A stretch of 64,000 bases of DNA from Rhabdornis inornatus (GCA_013397075.1 VWZS01000187.1:2627083-2691082), one strand, 5' to 3'. Shown: positions 1 through 9,753, counted from the stretch's first letter. The notes: generated by a model from the sequence alone, not told the origin. A program made the numbers and translations.

Positions 1-686
1 GGCTTTAATCCAAGACCTTTGAAGACTCCTGGTTGCTGTCACATGAAGGCTTAAGATTAAGCTCTAAGTTTGATTTTTTTTTCCCCTGAAGTTCAAACCA
101 CCTAGACTCTTTTTTTCAGTTGGAATGGTGTTTCCATGTTCTCATTCACCAGAAAAACACCACCTTTTCTGTTTCTAGGGCAAGAAAGGCAAGTTCATGC
201 ACAGCATTATTAGGAAGGCCCATTTGTGTAGTGCTTTGGCATCCTTGCAATCCTGCAGTCCTGCCACGTGAGCACAGCCCTAACTTACCCAGTGACTTAG
301 GGACAAGTGGGCAATTCCCAGCTCCTCAGGGAGGTCAAAATACCTGCTCTGCATCCCCAGAGATGCAGATGCAGGATCTGCTTTTAGTGAGTTTTACTGC
401 ACTTCTGGTCAGTGTTTGAATGGAGCCTAGGTCACTACTTTTGAGAGCCACTATATTCATTAACAGAAATGCCAACACCACCCAGCATCAATCCTGCCTC
501 AGCCCAGGCCTTGCAAGGTCTCCAGTTTGTCAAAGGCAGACAGATAATACCAAAACCAGAAGAATTGCAGAGTGAGATGAATTTGGAAAGCTTTTCACAG
601 CCACATAATTTTTGCCTTGCAAATAGTCTTACAGCTAGGGTCTCCAGAGGGAGGGGTACCACCAAGCAAATGGGTTTGACAGTCAC
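1..686. other. ZP4 3' flank, no gene recognised
   Basis: This stretch lies downstream of the ZP4 stop codon. Short reading frames exist on both strands but none matches a family I know or is bounded by convincing splice sites. Because the ZP4 poly(A) signal overlaps its stop codon, almost none of this should be ZP4 3' UTR. Confidence 0.5.
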
Positions 687-692
687 TTTATT
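687..692 (-). promoter_or_regulatory. ZP4: ZP4 poly(A) signal overlapping the stop codon
   Basis: On the minus strand the last codons read TTG CAA TAA AGT, so AATAAA contains the TAA stop. The predicted 3' UTR is therefore only a couple of dozen bases. Mammalian ZP genes are known for extremely short 3' UTRs with this same overlap. Confidence 0.8.
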
Positions 693-830
693 GCAATCCA
701 TTGATTTCACGTGTTGTTGACACCTTCCTTTGCCACAGCACAGAAACCACAAGCACCACACACAGAGCTGTCCCAATTGCCACAGCAGCAAATCCCAGAG
801 CCCAGGGGGCTGCAGCATGGACAGCTGCTC
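688..830 (-). CDS. ZP4: ZP4 exon 12: membrane anchor and stop
   Basis: Acceptor CCCTACAG, entered with one base carried over. Encodes residues 511-557: a hydrophobic helix from about W520 to W543, then QRK and a short cytoplasmic tail ending INGLQ. The helix anchors the precursor until furin cleavage releases the ectodomain. Confidence 0.92.
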
Positions 831-3800
831 CTGTAGGGAGAGACACCCCAATTAATGCTCCCAGGGAGGCACAGGGATGCCTCAGCGGCTCAGCTTTTCT
901 GTAGAATAGCTTAGACCAGCCCCCTTTCCCTGCTCTGCTCCACACTTACCAAGGCCATCCTTGGCTGAGTCCTGTCTTAGCTCATCCTGGAGGAAAATCA
1001 CAGGGCCTTTGCTGGACACATGGGAAGCACCTTCCTTAAAAAGATGCTTAGCACTCCTTTTAGCCCCTGCAGAGCAATGTGAATGTTGTAGGTAAGAAGA
1101 GGTATAGCCTGAAGTCAGCTTCTCAGCACAGAGGACACCACATTTTCCATGTGAGTCCACACAGAGCTAAGAGCCCATGAAGACCTCTGTCTTTTTGGCA
1201 TAAGAAGAGCCCTTAGTCAGTGGAAAGGAGCAGGAAATGCTTTGGCAAGCTATCCATGCCTGAAGGGAATTACTCCACAGGCTACATGTCTCCTACTCCC
1301 CAGCCTGGTTTCCCTACTGCCCCTTTGGACAGGGAAGCAGAAGGCAGGACACTTACTGACTCCGGAAGGACACGTGGTGACACAGGACTCCTTCACAGAC
1401 TGGTGGCACACCGAAGCACTGCAATGCAGGTACACCTAGAGAAACATGGAACACAGCCTGAAATCCCTCAGGCAGTGTCTGGAGATGGTGATATCCTACT
1501 GTGGTGCACTGAGCCCAGCCAACAGCTAAGCACCCACACAGCCACTTACTCACTCCCCTACTCTGACCCAGAAGGGCAGAGAAAGAACAGGAAGAGCAAA
1601 AGCAAGAAAACCTGTAGCTGGAGAGATGAAGACAGTTAAATATGTGAAGGAGAGGAAGAGAAGGAAAGGAAAAAACCTGAAGCACACACATGACGTAAAG
1701 GCAAGTCACCTATCCTGCTCCTACAGGCAGGCCAGTGCCCAGGCACTGGAGCATCAGCTACACTAGAAGATGAAATCCCCTAATGTTTACTGCTGAGCAT
1801 GAAATCGTGCAGCATGGAATATTCCTTTGGCCATTTTGAGTCAGCTCCCAGGTTCTAGCCTATCCCATGCCTACTCACTTGGGGCTGAGAGACAGCAGAA
1901 TGAAGACAAAGTCTTGGTGTTCTGCAAGTGCTATTCAGAAAACAGCAAGAATACCTGTTTTCAACACTTTTAGTGACAAATCCAAAGCCACAGCACCATA
2001 CAGGCTGCTATGAGGAGAGTTAGCTCCACACCAGCCCACCTGGTCCTTAAGGGAAGGTAGGAAGGTCTGTTCGCCTAACTTCACATCCAGGCTGTAGCTT
2101 TGGAGCCCTCTGCTGTCCGCTCCAAGGCAGCTTCCAAACCTTTACACCACACACTTTAAAACTCGGTCAAATCCGGCATTACAGCATTTCTCCCTGACAG
2201 CTGGAATACTGCTGCCCGAGCACCACCTCACTCTGAACCTTCTTAAGTACAACTGAGACCAATTTTGAGTATTAGTTGATCACAGGAGCGCTGAGCAAAC
2301 AATAGAAGGCAGGGTAAATTTAATGAGACTTAACTGGAGGAGCTCCATGAGATTCAGAGCCCAGATGCTTCAAAAGGTACTCAAAGTTATTTCCAAGTCA
2401 TTTTGGCCAAGAAATGTAGTTTAGAGAATATTGATTAGCATAGCTAGAGCACACACCCTAAGCTAATTCACCAGACAAGCTAGCACTTGCTTAAGTAAAC
2501 TACTACCCATCTAGTAGTCACATTTTCTGTCACATCCCTCCAAGTGATGTCTCTTATCTCTACCACATTCACTTCAGGGAATAAGGTTTTGGAATCAACC
2601 TCTCCTTCTGTTTCAGCAGATATTTTCCTCATCTTCGCCCCACTCCCCCAAAAGGGCCAAGAGACTCATAGTTATAAAGTGGTTTTTACTGCTCACACAT
2701 TTTACTTGTCTTCATTATGAAGCCAGGCAGCCAGGACAGGATCTTACCAGCCCAGAGAGTTTCTCTTGGGAAGTGGAGTCCACAAAGGCGAATGTGTAGA
2801 GGGTAAAACGCTGGTAATGAGAGGGATACAGTAGTCCTGAGGTGAAACTCGGAGGCATCAACTGTGTCTGGTAGTTGTCCCCTGCATAAGGGCACCTGAG
2901 AGGAAAGGTAAGCAGTGAAAAAAGAGCAAGTTATTCCCCTGACCCAAAGTTTTTTATAAATCACTTACCCATCCACCAAAATTGGCCACTGCAGCTGTTG
3001 CTGAGGGTTGGTGCTTGGTGTGGCCCAGCAGTGGTGCAGAACTAAAATCAGGTCTGGGTCTGTTCTCTGAAGGATCCTGACTTCTGCATAAACAGGGTCT
3101 CTCAGAGTCTTCACAAGAGGATAGTCACTGTCTGTATAGTAGGAAGTATAGCTTCCATCTGGGGCAGAAGAAACCCAAGAGCCGTTTAAGGGCAGGAAGA
3201 AACAGGAATAGGCATCCTTTACAGCCAGATCAGGAAGTTCCCACCATGGCAGAGAAGCAGTGCTGGGTTAACCCATCAATACTCCACCGTTACTCAGAGA
3301 CCAGAGCCCTGCACTGAGAGGCTTGAGTAGGTCCTGCAGACCTCTCCTACCTGAGGCAACACGCAGCTCCAAGGACAGAGGACCTGGCTGGGACACAGCA
3401 GGGAGTGGTGGCAATGTGAAGACCTGAACACTCAAGGGAACAGAGCTCCCACTGATGGAATAACTACATCGGACATGTAACCTGGTGGGAAAGGAAAGCT
3501 CCAAATCAGGCAAATAACAAAAGCCACTCTGATACCCCCTTTCTCCAATATGGCAACGTATCATCTGCTTTGATTAGTTATATCCCCTTTCTTCCAACAC
3601 TTTCTTTTAACAAATACTTGAAATTTTCTTTAGTGTTTAGATTTGAGGATCTGCAGATTGTCACTGATCAGCACCAGCTTTATTCCTCCTATTAAGAGAT
3701 ATACCAGTCATTAAGCTAATCCAGTGCCCTCATGTGAATTCAGAGCTTGTGACAAGCAGGAATTTCTCTAGTGACATTGGACACAGTGACACCTAGCAAC

Positions 3801-6168
3801 ATCAGTCCCGGGGTAATACCTGAAAATGCTATCCCTAGTGACAGAGCCAAGGCTCCCAGTCTTCACATCCCTGCTTGCCACCAACTCATTCTCATATATG
3901 GCCTGGTCACCAGTCATCTGAAATGACAGATAGGCACCATTACTGTGGTAAAGTCAGGCTGGATCAATACGAGGCTGGAGAACAGCATTTGGCCTCTGGA
4001 AGTCTGTTGGACGTCCATAAGGACCCAAAGCCACGTCAGGTGGTTCCAGCTCTTCCAGCCTAGCAACAACTGCAGCTCTTACCTGAAAAGTAGTACCACA
4101 GGCAGAGAGTGGAAACTGGTACACAACAAAGGCATTGTTTGTCAGGACAGGGACACAGCCAGTACTGTGTCCATTGGCCAGTTGCACTGAGTCCAGGGCA
4201 ACAGGTGGCAGGGTCACATCTCGAGAAACAGCAATAGAAAACTGGCCATCTGCTGTGCAATGAGCTGTCACTGGAGAAAAAGACGCAATCAGTCTTGAGC
4301 TCAGAGATAAGAGGGTTGGACAAGAGGCCCTAATATCATAACCAAGACAAGACCAGCAAGTCCTTCAAGCTGTCCTGCCTTTAACCCACAAAACAAGTGC
4401 TAAGTATGGCAAGACAGGTGCAACCAGCTCCAACAACACCACCAATGCTGGGCATAGAACCAGGTGTGTTGCAATACAGTGGAGAAATGCTGGACACTTC
4501 ACTGGAAGATTATATTCTTGACAGCCAAAAACATAGCCTTGAGCCACCTGCAGGAGCAGTACATACCAAGCTTGCCCTGCCAGCAAAGCGAGAGATCCTG
4601 TTTTGCAGCAGCTCAGGAGAGAGAGAGAACAGCTGCTCAGGCTTACCTGTGTTACCAAAGTAGCAAGGCTTCACCCTGTCTCTGGGGTCATAGCAGCAGC
4701 CTTGTGCTTCACAGTCTCCCTGGCTGATGGGCAGGGAGGCACACAGCAGCCGGTCCTGGCTGAGAACAGCCAAACAGACACTACTGCTTGGAGCATCCAG
4801 GGCTGGAAAAAACAGCAGGGGGACAAAGACATGAAGGACACTGGTTGAAGGTGTCCTGGTGACTCTGTATACAAATCAAGGGAAATGAGAGTCAGGTGAG
4901 GGTCAAACACATGGCCTGGATCTGGCATGGAAGCCTGCTCAGGAGGGACCTGAATTCCCATGGAACAGAGACTCCCCCTGAAGCCATGTACAGGAAACTG
5001 GATTTACATCAGATTTGTGAAGATAAAGCATTCTAGATCAACTCTTGGTAGTTAAGAAAATCATTGTACCTAGTCTCCAGTTGAATCCCTGAACTTGCAG
5101 GAACTCATGTAGCCAGAATCTGGCTGGGAAATAAAACAAACATTCACCTGATGACCCTGCAGGGAGGCACAAGTCCCCAGCAAGCTGCTGGCTCCTATGT
5201 CCAGACCCTTTTCCATGGAGTTTTCTGCACAGCAGTAAGTCCCCTTTCCTAGCCCCCAAAATGACTAGGAACAGCCATCTGAAAGGAATGGCACTCATCA
5301 CCACAAGATTCTGACAGGTGCTTGTATCTTACCAGGAAGGTCCACAGGGCACCTGAGCAGCGTCTCTTCACGAAGAACCTTTTGCCCAGCAGCATCTGTT
5401 CCTTCAAGCCCAACCAGTATAAGATAATTGTGGTCCTAGGGGAAAGCCACACCAGTCAGGACAACCAGAGCAGCAATAGTTACAGCCCCAGCAGAATCCC
5501 TAAGGTCACTCACCCATTCAAAGACATAACAGCCAGCATAAGAGACTGATATTTTCCTGGAGCCATCTGGAGTCCCAGATACCAAGAGCCCACAGTCAGA
5601 GTCATTCTGCAGAGCGTGTGCCTTCCCTTCAGTATCTAGGGAAAGAGGACACAGCAGCAGGAGCTTCAGACTCCCACGTTGCAGATTAGACCCACTACAA
5701 TCCTGCCTTTCTGCAGGAAATAGAGACCTAGCCAGTATTAGGGTCTGGAACAGCAGTGAGAGAATCCAGCAGCCAAGACATCTAAATGCAGGCACAGCAC
5801 TTCACCAGTCCTTGACTGCTGTGTCATATAAACAGCCCCCTGATTATGCAAGATGCATAGAAGCTATTCAGCAATACTTCACATCAAAACCTGTTCCTTT
5901 CTTCTCATTCCATACACCTCTTCACTTGGGCAAAGATATGGCTAAAAATGCCTCTTGATATTTCCTCACCCCAAGTAGTCAGCATAAATGAAGCATTCCC
6001 TTCCCAGCCTGGAGGTAAGGTGAGCTGTAAGCTTTTTTGGCCACAAGTCAGCAGGGTAGGATCAGAAAAAACACTGGCATGAGCCCCCAGAACCAAGGCA
6101 AGGGGACCAAGAAACACACAGAAGAGCATAGCTCCTGACGCAGCCCTAGACTGCCCTACAGCACCCAT
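688..6168 (-). CDS. ZP4: ZP4, egg-coat (zona pellucida / perivitelline) glycoprotein 4, complete, 12 exons
   Basis: Secreted-then-membrane-released glycoprotein that polymerises into the egg coat around the oocyte and takes part in sperm binding. Exons in coding order: 6168-5970, 5635-5514, 5435-5333, 4802-4647, 4270-4083, 3917-3820, 3481-3351, 3158-2969, 2895-2748, 1435-1357, 1066-950, 830-688; together 1674 nt, 557 residues. Domains seen: signal peptide to about residue 31; ZP-N1-like region about 33-140; trefoil domain about 149-193 with six cysteines (C151, C162, C172, C177, C178, C188); ZP module from C198; furin site RAKR at 472-475; membrane anchor about 520-543 with a short basic tail. 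Sequons at N58 and N77. The trefoil restricts it to ZP1 or ZP4; stretches such as FSIAVSRDVT, QNDSDCG and SSKGPVIFLQ fit ZP4. Human ZP4 also has 12 exons and 540 residues. No frameshift or missing exon. The start could instead be Met14, which directly begins the hydrophobic signal. Confidence 0.95.
950..1066 (-). CDS. ZP4: ZP4 exon 11: furin site and external hydrophobic patch
   Basis: 117 nt between acceptor CTCTGCAG and donor GTAAGTG. The split codon across the upstream junction makes R472 of RAKR, the consensus furin cleavage site. The following GPVIFLQ resembles the external hydrophobic patch that blocks premature polymerisation in ZP precursors. Confidence 0.92.
1357..1435 (-). CDS. ZP4: ZP4 exon 10: end of ZP-C
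   Basis: 79 nt, phase 0 in, one base out; donor GTAAGTG. Encodes VYLHCSASVCHQS... with five cysteines of the distal ZP-C subdomain (about residues 446-471). Confidence 0.92.
1500..2048 (-). mobile_element. decayed ERV LTR in ZP4 intron 9
   Basis: The stretch begins TGTGGTGCACTG and runs through a sequence order that I recognise, from memory, as a passerine endogenous-retrovirus LTR read in reverse: the LTR 3' end is at about 1500 and its 5' end near 2048. It lies in sense orientation relative to ZP4. It carries many substitutions and no internal retroviral genes flank it, so it is a solo LTR or fragment. The exact 5' edge is uncertain. Confidence 0.7.
2748..2895 (-). CDS. ZP4: ZP4 exon 9: ZP-C
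   Basis: 148 nt, acceptor CCTCTCAG, donor GTAAGAT. Encodes CPYAGDNYQTQ... and the FTLYTFAFVD strand of ZP-C, residues 397-445, ending in phase 0. Confidence 0.93.
2969..3158 (-). CDS. ZP4: ZP4 exon 8: start of ZP-C
   Basis: 190 nt, acceptor TGCCCCAG, donor GTAAGTG. Encodes residues about 334-395, including DPVYAEVRIL and the CWATPSTNP segment typical of ZP modules. Confidence 0.94.
3351..3481 (-). CDS. ZP4: ZP4 exon 7: ZP-N/ZP-C linker region
   Basis: 131 nt, acceptor CCCACCAG, donor GTAGGAG. Encodes LHVRCSYS followed by VQVFTLPPLP and a proline-containing linker, residues about 290-332. Confidence 0.94.
3820..3917 (-). CDS. ZP4: ZP4 exon 6: ZP-N
   Basis: 98 nt, acceptor CATTTCAG, donor GTATTAC. 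Encodes MTGDQAIYENELVASRD and ends SVTRDSIF plus two bases of R289, matching the equivalent ZP-N strand of ZP4/ZP1 proteins. Confidence 0.93.
4083..4270 (-). CDS. ZP4: ZP4 exon 5: first part of ZP-N
   Basis: 188 nt, acceptor TTCTCCAG, donor GTAAGAG. Encodes residues 195-256, opening the ZP module with HC at 197-198 and containing FSIAVSRDVT and YQFPLSACGT. This segment most clearly separates ZP4 from the other ZP paralogues. Confidence 0.95.
4647..4802 (-). CDS. ZP4: ZP4 exon 4: trefoil (P-type) domain
   Basis: 156 nt, acceptor TTTTCCAG, donor GTAAGCC. Encodes the whole trefoil domain; GDCEAQGCCYD and PCYFGNT carry the signature cysteines. Only ZP1 and ZP4 among ZP proteins carry this domain. 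Confidence 0.95.
5333..5435 (-). CDS. ZP4: ZP4 exon 3: end of ZP-N1 region
   Basis: 103 nt, acceptor CCCCTAG, donor GTAAGAT. Encodes DHNYLILVGLEG... to LLRCPVDLP, residues 108-141, just before the trefoil. Confidence 0.92.
5514..5635 (-). CDS. ZP4: ZP4 exon 2: ZP-N1 region
   Basis: 122 nt, acceptor TTCCCTAG, donor GTGAGTG. Encodes residues 67-107 with the NDS sequon at N77, DCG, and SYAGCYVFEW. Confidence 0.93.
5970..6168 (-). CDS. ZP4: ZP4 exon 1: signal peptide and N-terminus
   Basis: 199 nt ending at donor GTGAGGA. The first ATG (6168-6166) has A at -3 and G at +4; a second in-frame ATG (6129-6127, Met14) starts the hydrophobic run MLFCVFLGPLALVLGAHA. If transcription starts about 30 bp from the TATA-like box, the first ATG has a leader of only a few bases, so Met14 is a serious alternative. 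N58 is in an NAS sequon. Confidence 0.88.
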
Positions 6169-6200
6169 CCTGCTCTCTTGCAAGGCTCTTAGCCTAGCCC

Positions 6201-6208
6201 TTTTAAAT
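6201..6208 (-). promoter_or_regulatory. ZP4: ZP4 TATA-like box
   Basis: The minus strand reads ATTTAAAAGG here, 33-40 bp upstream of the first ATG. TATA-like boxes about 30 bp from the start of transcription are usual in ZP genes. Confidence 0.55.
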
Positions 6209-6216
6209 TGTGGAGC

Positions 6217-6293
6217 CAGCTGGGACCAGAAATCCCTGAAGTATCCAGGTGGACCCAGCCCAGCAGTTTAACACCTTCCATTGCCCTCACCTG
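6217..6293 (-). promoter_or_regulatory. ZP4: three E-boxes upstream of ZP4
   Basis: CANNTG motifs occur at 6217-6222 (CAGCTG), 6246-6251 (CAGGTG) and 6288-6293 (CACCTG). The oocyte bHLH factor FIGLA controls mammalian ZP genes through an E-box in the proximal promoter. E-boxes are common by chance, so the role is inferred only from clustering and position. Confidence 0.35.
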
Positions 6294-6299
6294 AACTCA

Positions 6300-8160
6300 G
6301 CAGAGTCTGCTTGCACTCTTTGAAGAAAACCGAAGGGCAAGAGTTGAGCTAATATCAAGAGATGGGTCTCTATTCATACTGTAGAGCCCTAGGAGGGTCT
6401 TCAAACCTTTTTTCATACCCTGAGTTCTTCCCATGGTTGGGACATGCAGGAAATCTGTTTTTTTAATTGCTCATTGCATGGCATGAGTGCAAGAAACTCA
6501 GCGACAGTGCTCTTTTGCTCTTTTAAAGATTATATGGGTTCAAATGCCAGACACAGGGTGCTGACATAAAATCTGTGAGAAATCATGGAGCTCCAGAGGC
6601 TTTGCACACCTAAACAGTGGTGATTCCCCATAAACACTCTTGGCTGGGGACTTACAGCCCTGTTTGCAGTGTGGTTGTGTGGGGATAGTTGCAGGACTGG
6701 CTCAGGCCTGGCTTCTAAGTGGCAGGATGGTGTGCTTTCTGGGACCCCTACCCCCAAAAACTGGCAGGTGGGCCCCTGAGATGGGCTTGAAACACAGGGA
6801 AGGGGAGCCTCTGTGATCCCAGAGAAAACTCAGCCTGCCAGCAGCCATTGCTGCCTGCCTGCAGCTGCAAGGTCTCGTGGAGAGCCTTCTCCCCAGCCAC
6901 ACATCAGGCAGCCACACCAAGTGAATGACTCATTGTCCATCTTTCCATACATATTTCTGCATTCATGCAATGGAACTGTGAATGTCTTTACACTTCTGCC
7001 CTCAGCAGACCCTCCAGCTCCTGCATGTCCTCACAGCACTGTACAGCATCAGGACACTGGCCCCAGCCAGCCCTCACCACAGGCACGGTGGGCAGCATGA
7101 GTCTGAGGGAGCATTTCCTTTGCTCTTCCACCTCAGCCCACAGCCCATCTTTGCTGCACAGCTGTACAAAATGCCATGATCCCAGCTTGTCAAGAATGTC
7201 ACTACAAGTGCCTCTGCTAATTTCATGCACCAACCAGGATGGCTGCTCCACAAAGTACAAGACCTTGTCAGCAGCTCTGCACAACAGGAGATGCAGACAA
7301 TGGATGTTGACAGGCTGCTGTGTGGCTGAGGCTTGAGCAGCCCTCACGAACCAACTGTGCTCTGTACAGTTCCTGCCTGGCACTGGACAGTGACAGTGGA
7401 GAGACACCCAGGGAAAACACTTGGACTTTGGCAGGGAGGGAGGCTTCATCTCTTTGGAAGCTGAGTGCTATGCACGCCCAAATCACATAATCACTGCATG
7501 ACTGCCAAATGCTTCCTTTGACTGCATTAACTGTTGATAATTGGGTAAAAATCACTAAAGTACTTTGGACCTATACAGAAACACTTCTATTACACTTCTA
7601 TTACACTTTGATCCACAAATACTTTACTTATGCTGAGAGCAAAAATGTCTACAATTGAAGAATAATTCTGTGTGAAACAACCCTGGAAATGCTGTAGATC
7701 CACCAAGTAGTACCTGTGCTGAGAACAGTTTCAGTAACTGCCCTTTCCTAGTTCCTACACAGACACCAAACAGCTGTGTTTGATCATGTAGGGATGGGAG
7801 GCTCTTCAAATGAGCCTGAAATTCATGGAAATTAAATGCTTTGTTTGAAAGAAGTTGTTACGGAAAAAGGAAAGCAACCTAACTGAAATGAAACAAGCAG
7901 GTCTCTTCCTCAGAAATCTTTTCCTCACCCATTTGATAGTTCTCATGCATTACAGTAACCCAGCTGTAAGCACCAGTTTAGATAGTAGCCAAGAGCACCA
8001 TGGACAGGAAAGACATGCAGAGGATGAAGGCAGGTGAAGAAAACATCTCAGTGGACCACTAGTCTGATCAATGAGTGTCCTGGGAACAAGGGAACTTTGT
8101 AGTCAAGGTGGCTAGGTCATGAACACTGGTAGTTGGCAGCTACCTCGTGGCAATGCAAAT
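6300..8160. other. ZP4-CYP2C head-to-head spacer, distal part
   Basis: No gene recognised. Reading frames up to 153 codons occur (minus strand 6988-7449) but show no known domain. A short duplication of an 11-bp unit (ACACTTCTATT, two copies) lies at about 7581-7602. No LTR or CR1 terminus was recognised. Confidence 0.5.
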
Positions 8161-8183
8161 AAACTCTCATGAACTTCATTTGG

Positions 8184-8224
8184 TGAAAGTCCATGAACCT
8201 ACCTGAACTTCCATGAACTGACCT
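8184..8224 (-). promoter_or_regulatory. tandem DR4 array of nuclear-receptor half-sites, candidate P450 inducer element
   Basis: Read on the plus strand, half-site-like hexamers TGAAAG, TGAACC, TGAACT and TGAACT start at 8184, 8194, 8204 and 8214, exactly 10 bp apart, so each neighbouring pair is a direct repeat with a 4-bp spacer (DR4); TGACCT overlaps at 8219-8224 and another TGAACT lies at 8170-8175. On the minus strand these are AGTTCA-type sites. DR4 elements are bound by CAR/PXR-RXR (the single avian xenobiotic receptor CXR in chicken) in phenobarbital-responsive CYP2 enhancers. The array is about 1.6 kb upstream of the P450 start. Function is inferred. Confidence 0.55.
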
Positions 8225-8250
8225 GACAACATCTGCGTTGATGCAGGAAT

Positions 8251-8288
8251 TTGGCCAGCAGATCACCAACTAGCCAAAAGTTGTTGGC
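8251..8288. promoter_or_regulatory. cluster of NF1 half-sites beside the DR4 array
   Basis: TTGGC at 8251-8255, GCCAA at 8273-8277 and TTGGC at 8284-8288 are nuclear factor 1 half-sites, none in the standard TTGGC-N5-GCCAA spacing. Phenobarbital-responsive units of mammalian CYP2B genes combine DR4 and NF1 sites, which makes the proximity notable, but the match is weak. Confidence 0.25.
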
Positions 8289-8299
8289 AATTCAGTTTT

Positions 8300-9500
8300 C
8301 CCACTCAAAGTATTGAGTATGGCTCTCTAAGAAGTAAAATGAGATTTAAAAAGAACAACTAGAAAGTTATTGTACCTATCCAAGTGAACAAGGATGACTT
8401 AAAACTCCCTTCTGTAGCGAAGGTACAAAAACTTCGCAAGGGATGGAGACCTTCACTAGCTCCTCTGAGTGAAAGGGAAACTCACATTAACATGCTGCTG
8501 TACAGCAAACATGGCACGCCTCAACAAAGCACTCAGTTCACTCAGGCCTCTTGCTAATTCCCACCAAGTCCCACATCCCCTATTCTTGCAACACCTTCTG
8601 ATCAGTTTTGCCTGCAAATGTGCCACAGTTCAGGAGAGATGGAGGGTTGAGACCAGCTTGAACAAGCTGAGCACAGCCCTGAGGGTTGCTTCTACCAGCC
8701 ATGGCCACTGCTCTTGGGACCCCACTGGTTCACAGCCCCTGAGTAATCTTGAGCAAGAAGCCTCCAGCTCTTTTCTAAGCCCTTGCAATACACCAGACAT
8801 GCTCTGCTGTCTCCCAGAGCACCTAGGGAACTTCCAAGGCACTTGTTCCTCATAGTGGAGTCAAACATGAACAAATCAAGCTGTGCATGTCAGCTTCCAG
8901 CAGTAGGTTGGATGAGCTTCTTTGGTAAGTGCAAGGACTAGTTGCCAGGTTGCCATAGCCTATACCCAGCGTCAGACAACTGCATCCCTGTCCCAGCTTG
9001 GGAAGCCATTTCCCAGAGACTCTCTCCCAGACACTCTCTCAAGTTCTGGATTTCCCTCATCTCTGTCTGTTTTTCTCTTTTTCTCCTCTCGGAGGCCTTG
9101 AAGAGGTCAGAGTCTCAAGGTCTTGCCCCGTTTTCTTACATCTTAATTTTGTCTCATCCAGCAAGTCCTTTCTTGTGTATTGTCATGTCTGGAGACCTTT
9201 CTGGCCTTGCTAGATACACATTTTATATCTTCCTCTCTGGTGAGGCCAGACACCCCTAGGGAGAGAGACTGAGGCTATAGCTGTGCACTGAGGAAAACAC
9301 AGTTGCATGTCCTTTGGCAAATCACATGCAGTGTGAACTTCACTAATAATGTCAGGAAGATTACAGGAACAATGAAGGATGGTTCACACCACTGACGGCT
9401 TGCACAATCAGTACTGAAGAACAGAAAACCCAAATGTCACTGAAGTACTTGGAAGATGCTCTTGTGACAGTGAATATCTGTGAGCGCCTCAGTAGGAGAG
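8300..9500. other. P450 5' flank, no gene recognised
   Basis: Mostly unique-looking sequence between the DR4 array and the proximal promoter. A CT-rich stretch lies around 9000-9100. No coding exon supported. Confidence 0.45.
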
Positions 9501-9514
9501 TGCGCCCCTATTTA

Positions 9515-9526
9515 AGAGTTAACTCT
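9515..9526. promoter_or_regulatory. 12-bp perfect palindrome AGAGTTAACTCT
   Basis: The palindrome contains GTTAAC, a half-site-like core for liver factor HNF1, and lies about 230 bp upstream of the P450 TATA box. HNF1 sites are common in liver CYP2 promoters, but this is not a full HNF1 consensus. Confidence 0.3.
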
Positions 9527-9745
9527 AGGTAAAACAAAACAAGTTGTGTGAACACATTACCAATTTCCTAATCTCTGTTGGCAACTGCAGTTGTTTGAGA
9601 TAAGGTGTGTCTTCAATGAATAATTAATACCAATAAAAGTCTTAATTTCATAACACAGGGCAATCTAACAAATGATTGACTAGTAACACCGACTGACTCC
9701 TCCATGTGACCCAAAACCTGCTCTTGAACTAACACAGACCTTCAG

Positions 9746-9753
9746 TATATAAA
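9746..9753 (+). promoter_or_regulatory. TATA box of the CYP2C-type P450
   Basis: TATATAAA lies 49 bp upstream of the ATG at 9802, predicting a transcription start near 9775-9782 and a leader of only about 20-25 bases, as in many CYP2 genes. Confidence 0.75.

Noticed and set aside
688..6168. Identity as ZP1
   Set aside because: ZP1 also has a trefoil domain, but it usually carries a long proline/glutamine-rich repeat region before it, absent here; the 557-residue length and exon sequences fit ZP4.
6988..7449. 153-codon open frame between ZP4 and the P450, minus strand
   Set aside because: No known family, no signal or domain, and no poly(A) signal or splice pattern supports it. An old retrogene fragment cannot be excluded without a database search.
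8184..8224. Interpretation of the 10-bp repeat as a CRISPR array or minisatellite
   Set aside because: Units are too short and too few for CRISPR, and the genome is vertebrate. A decayed minisatellite is possible, but the half-site core is conserved while the 4-bp spacers vary.
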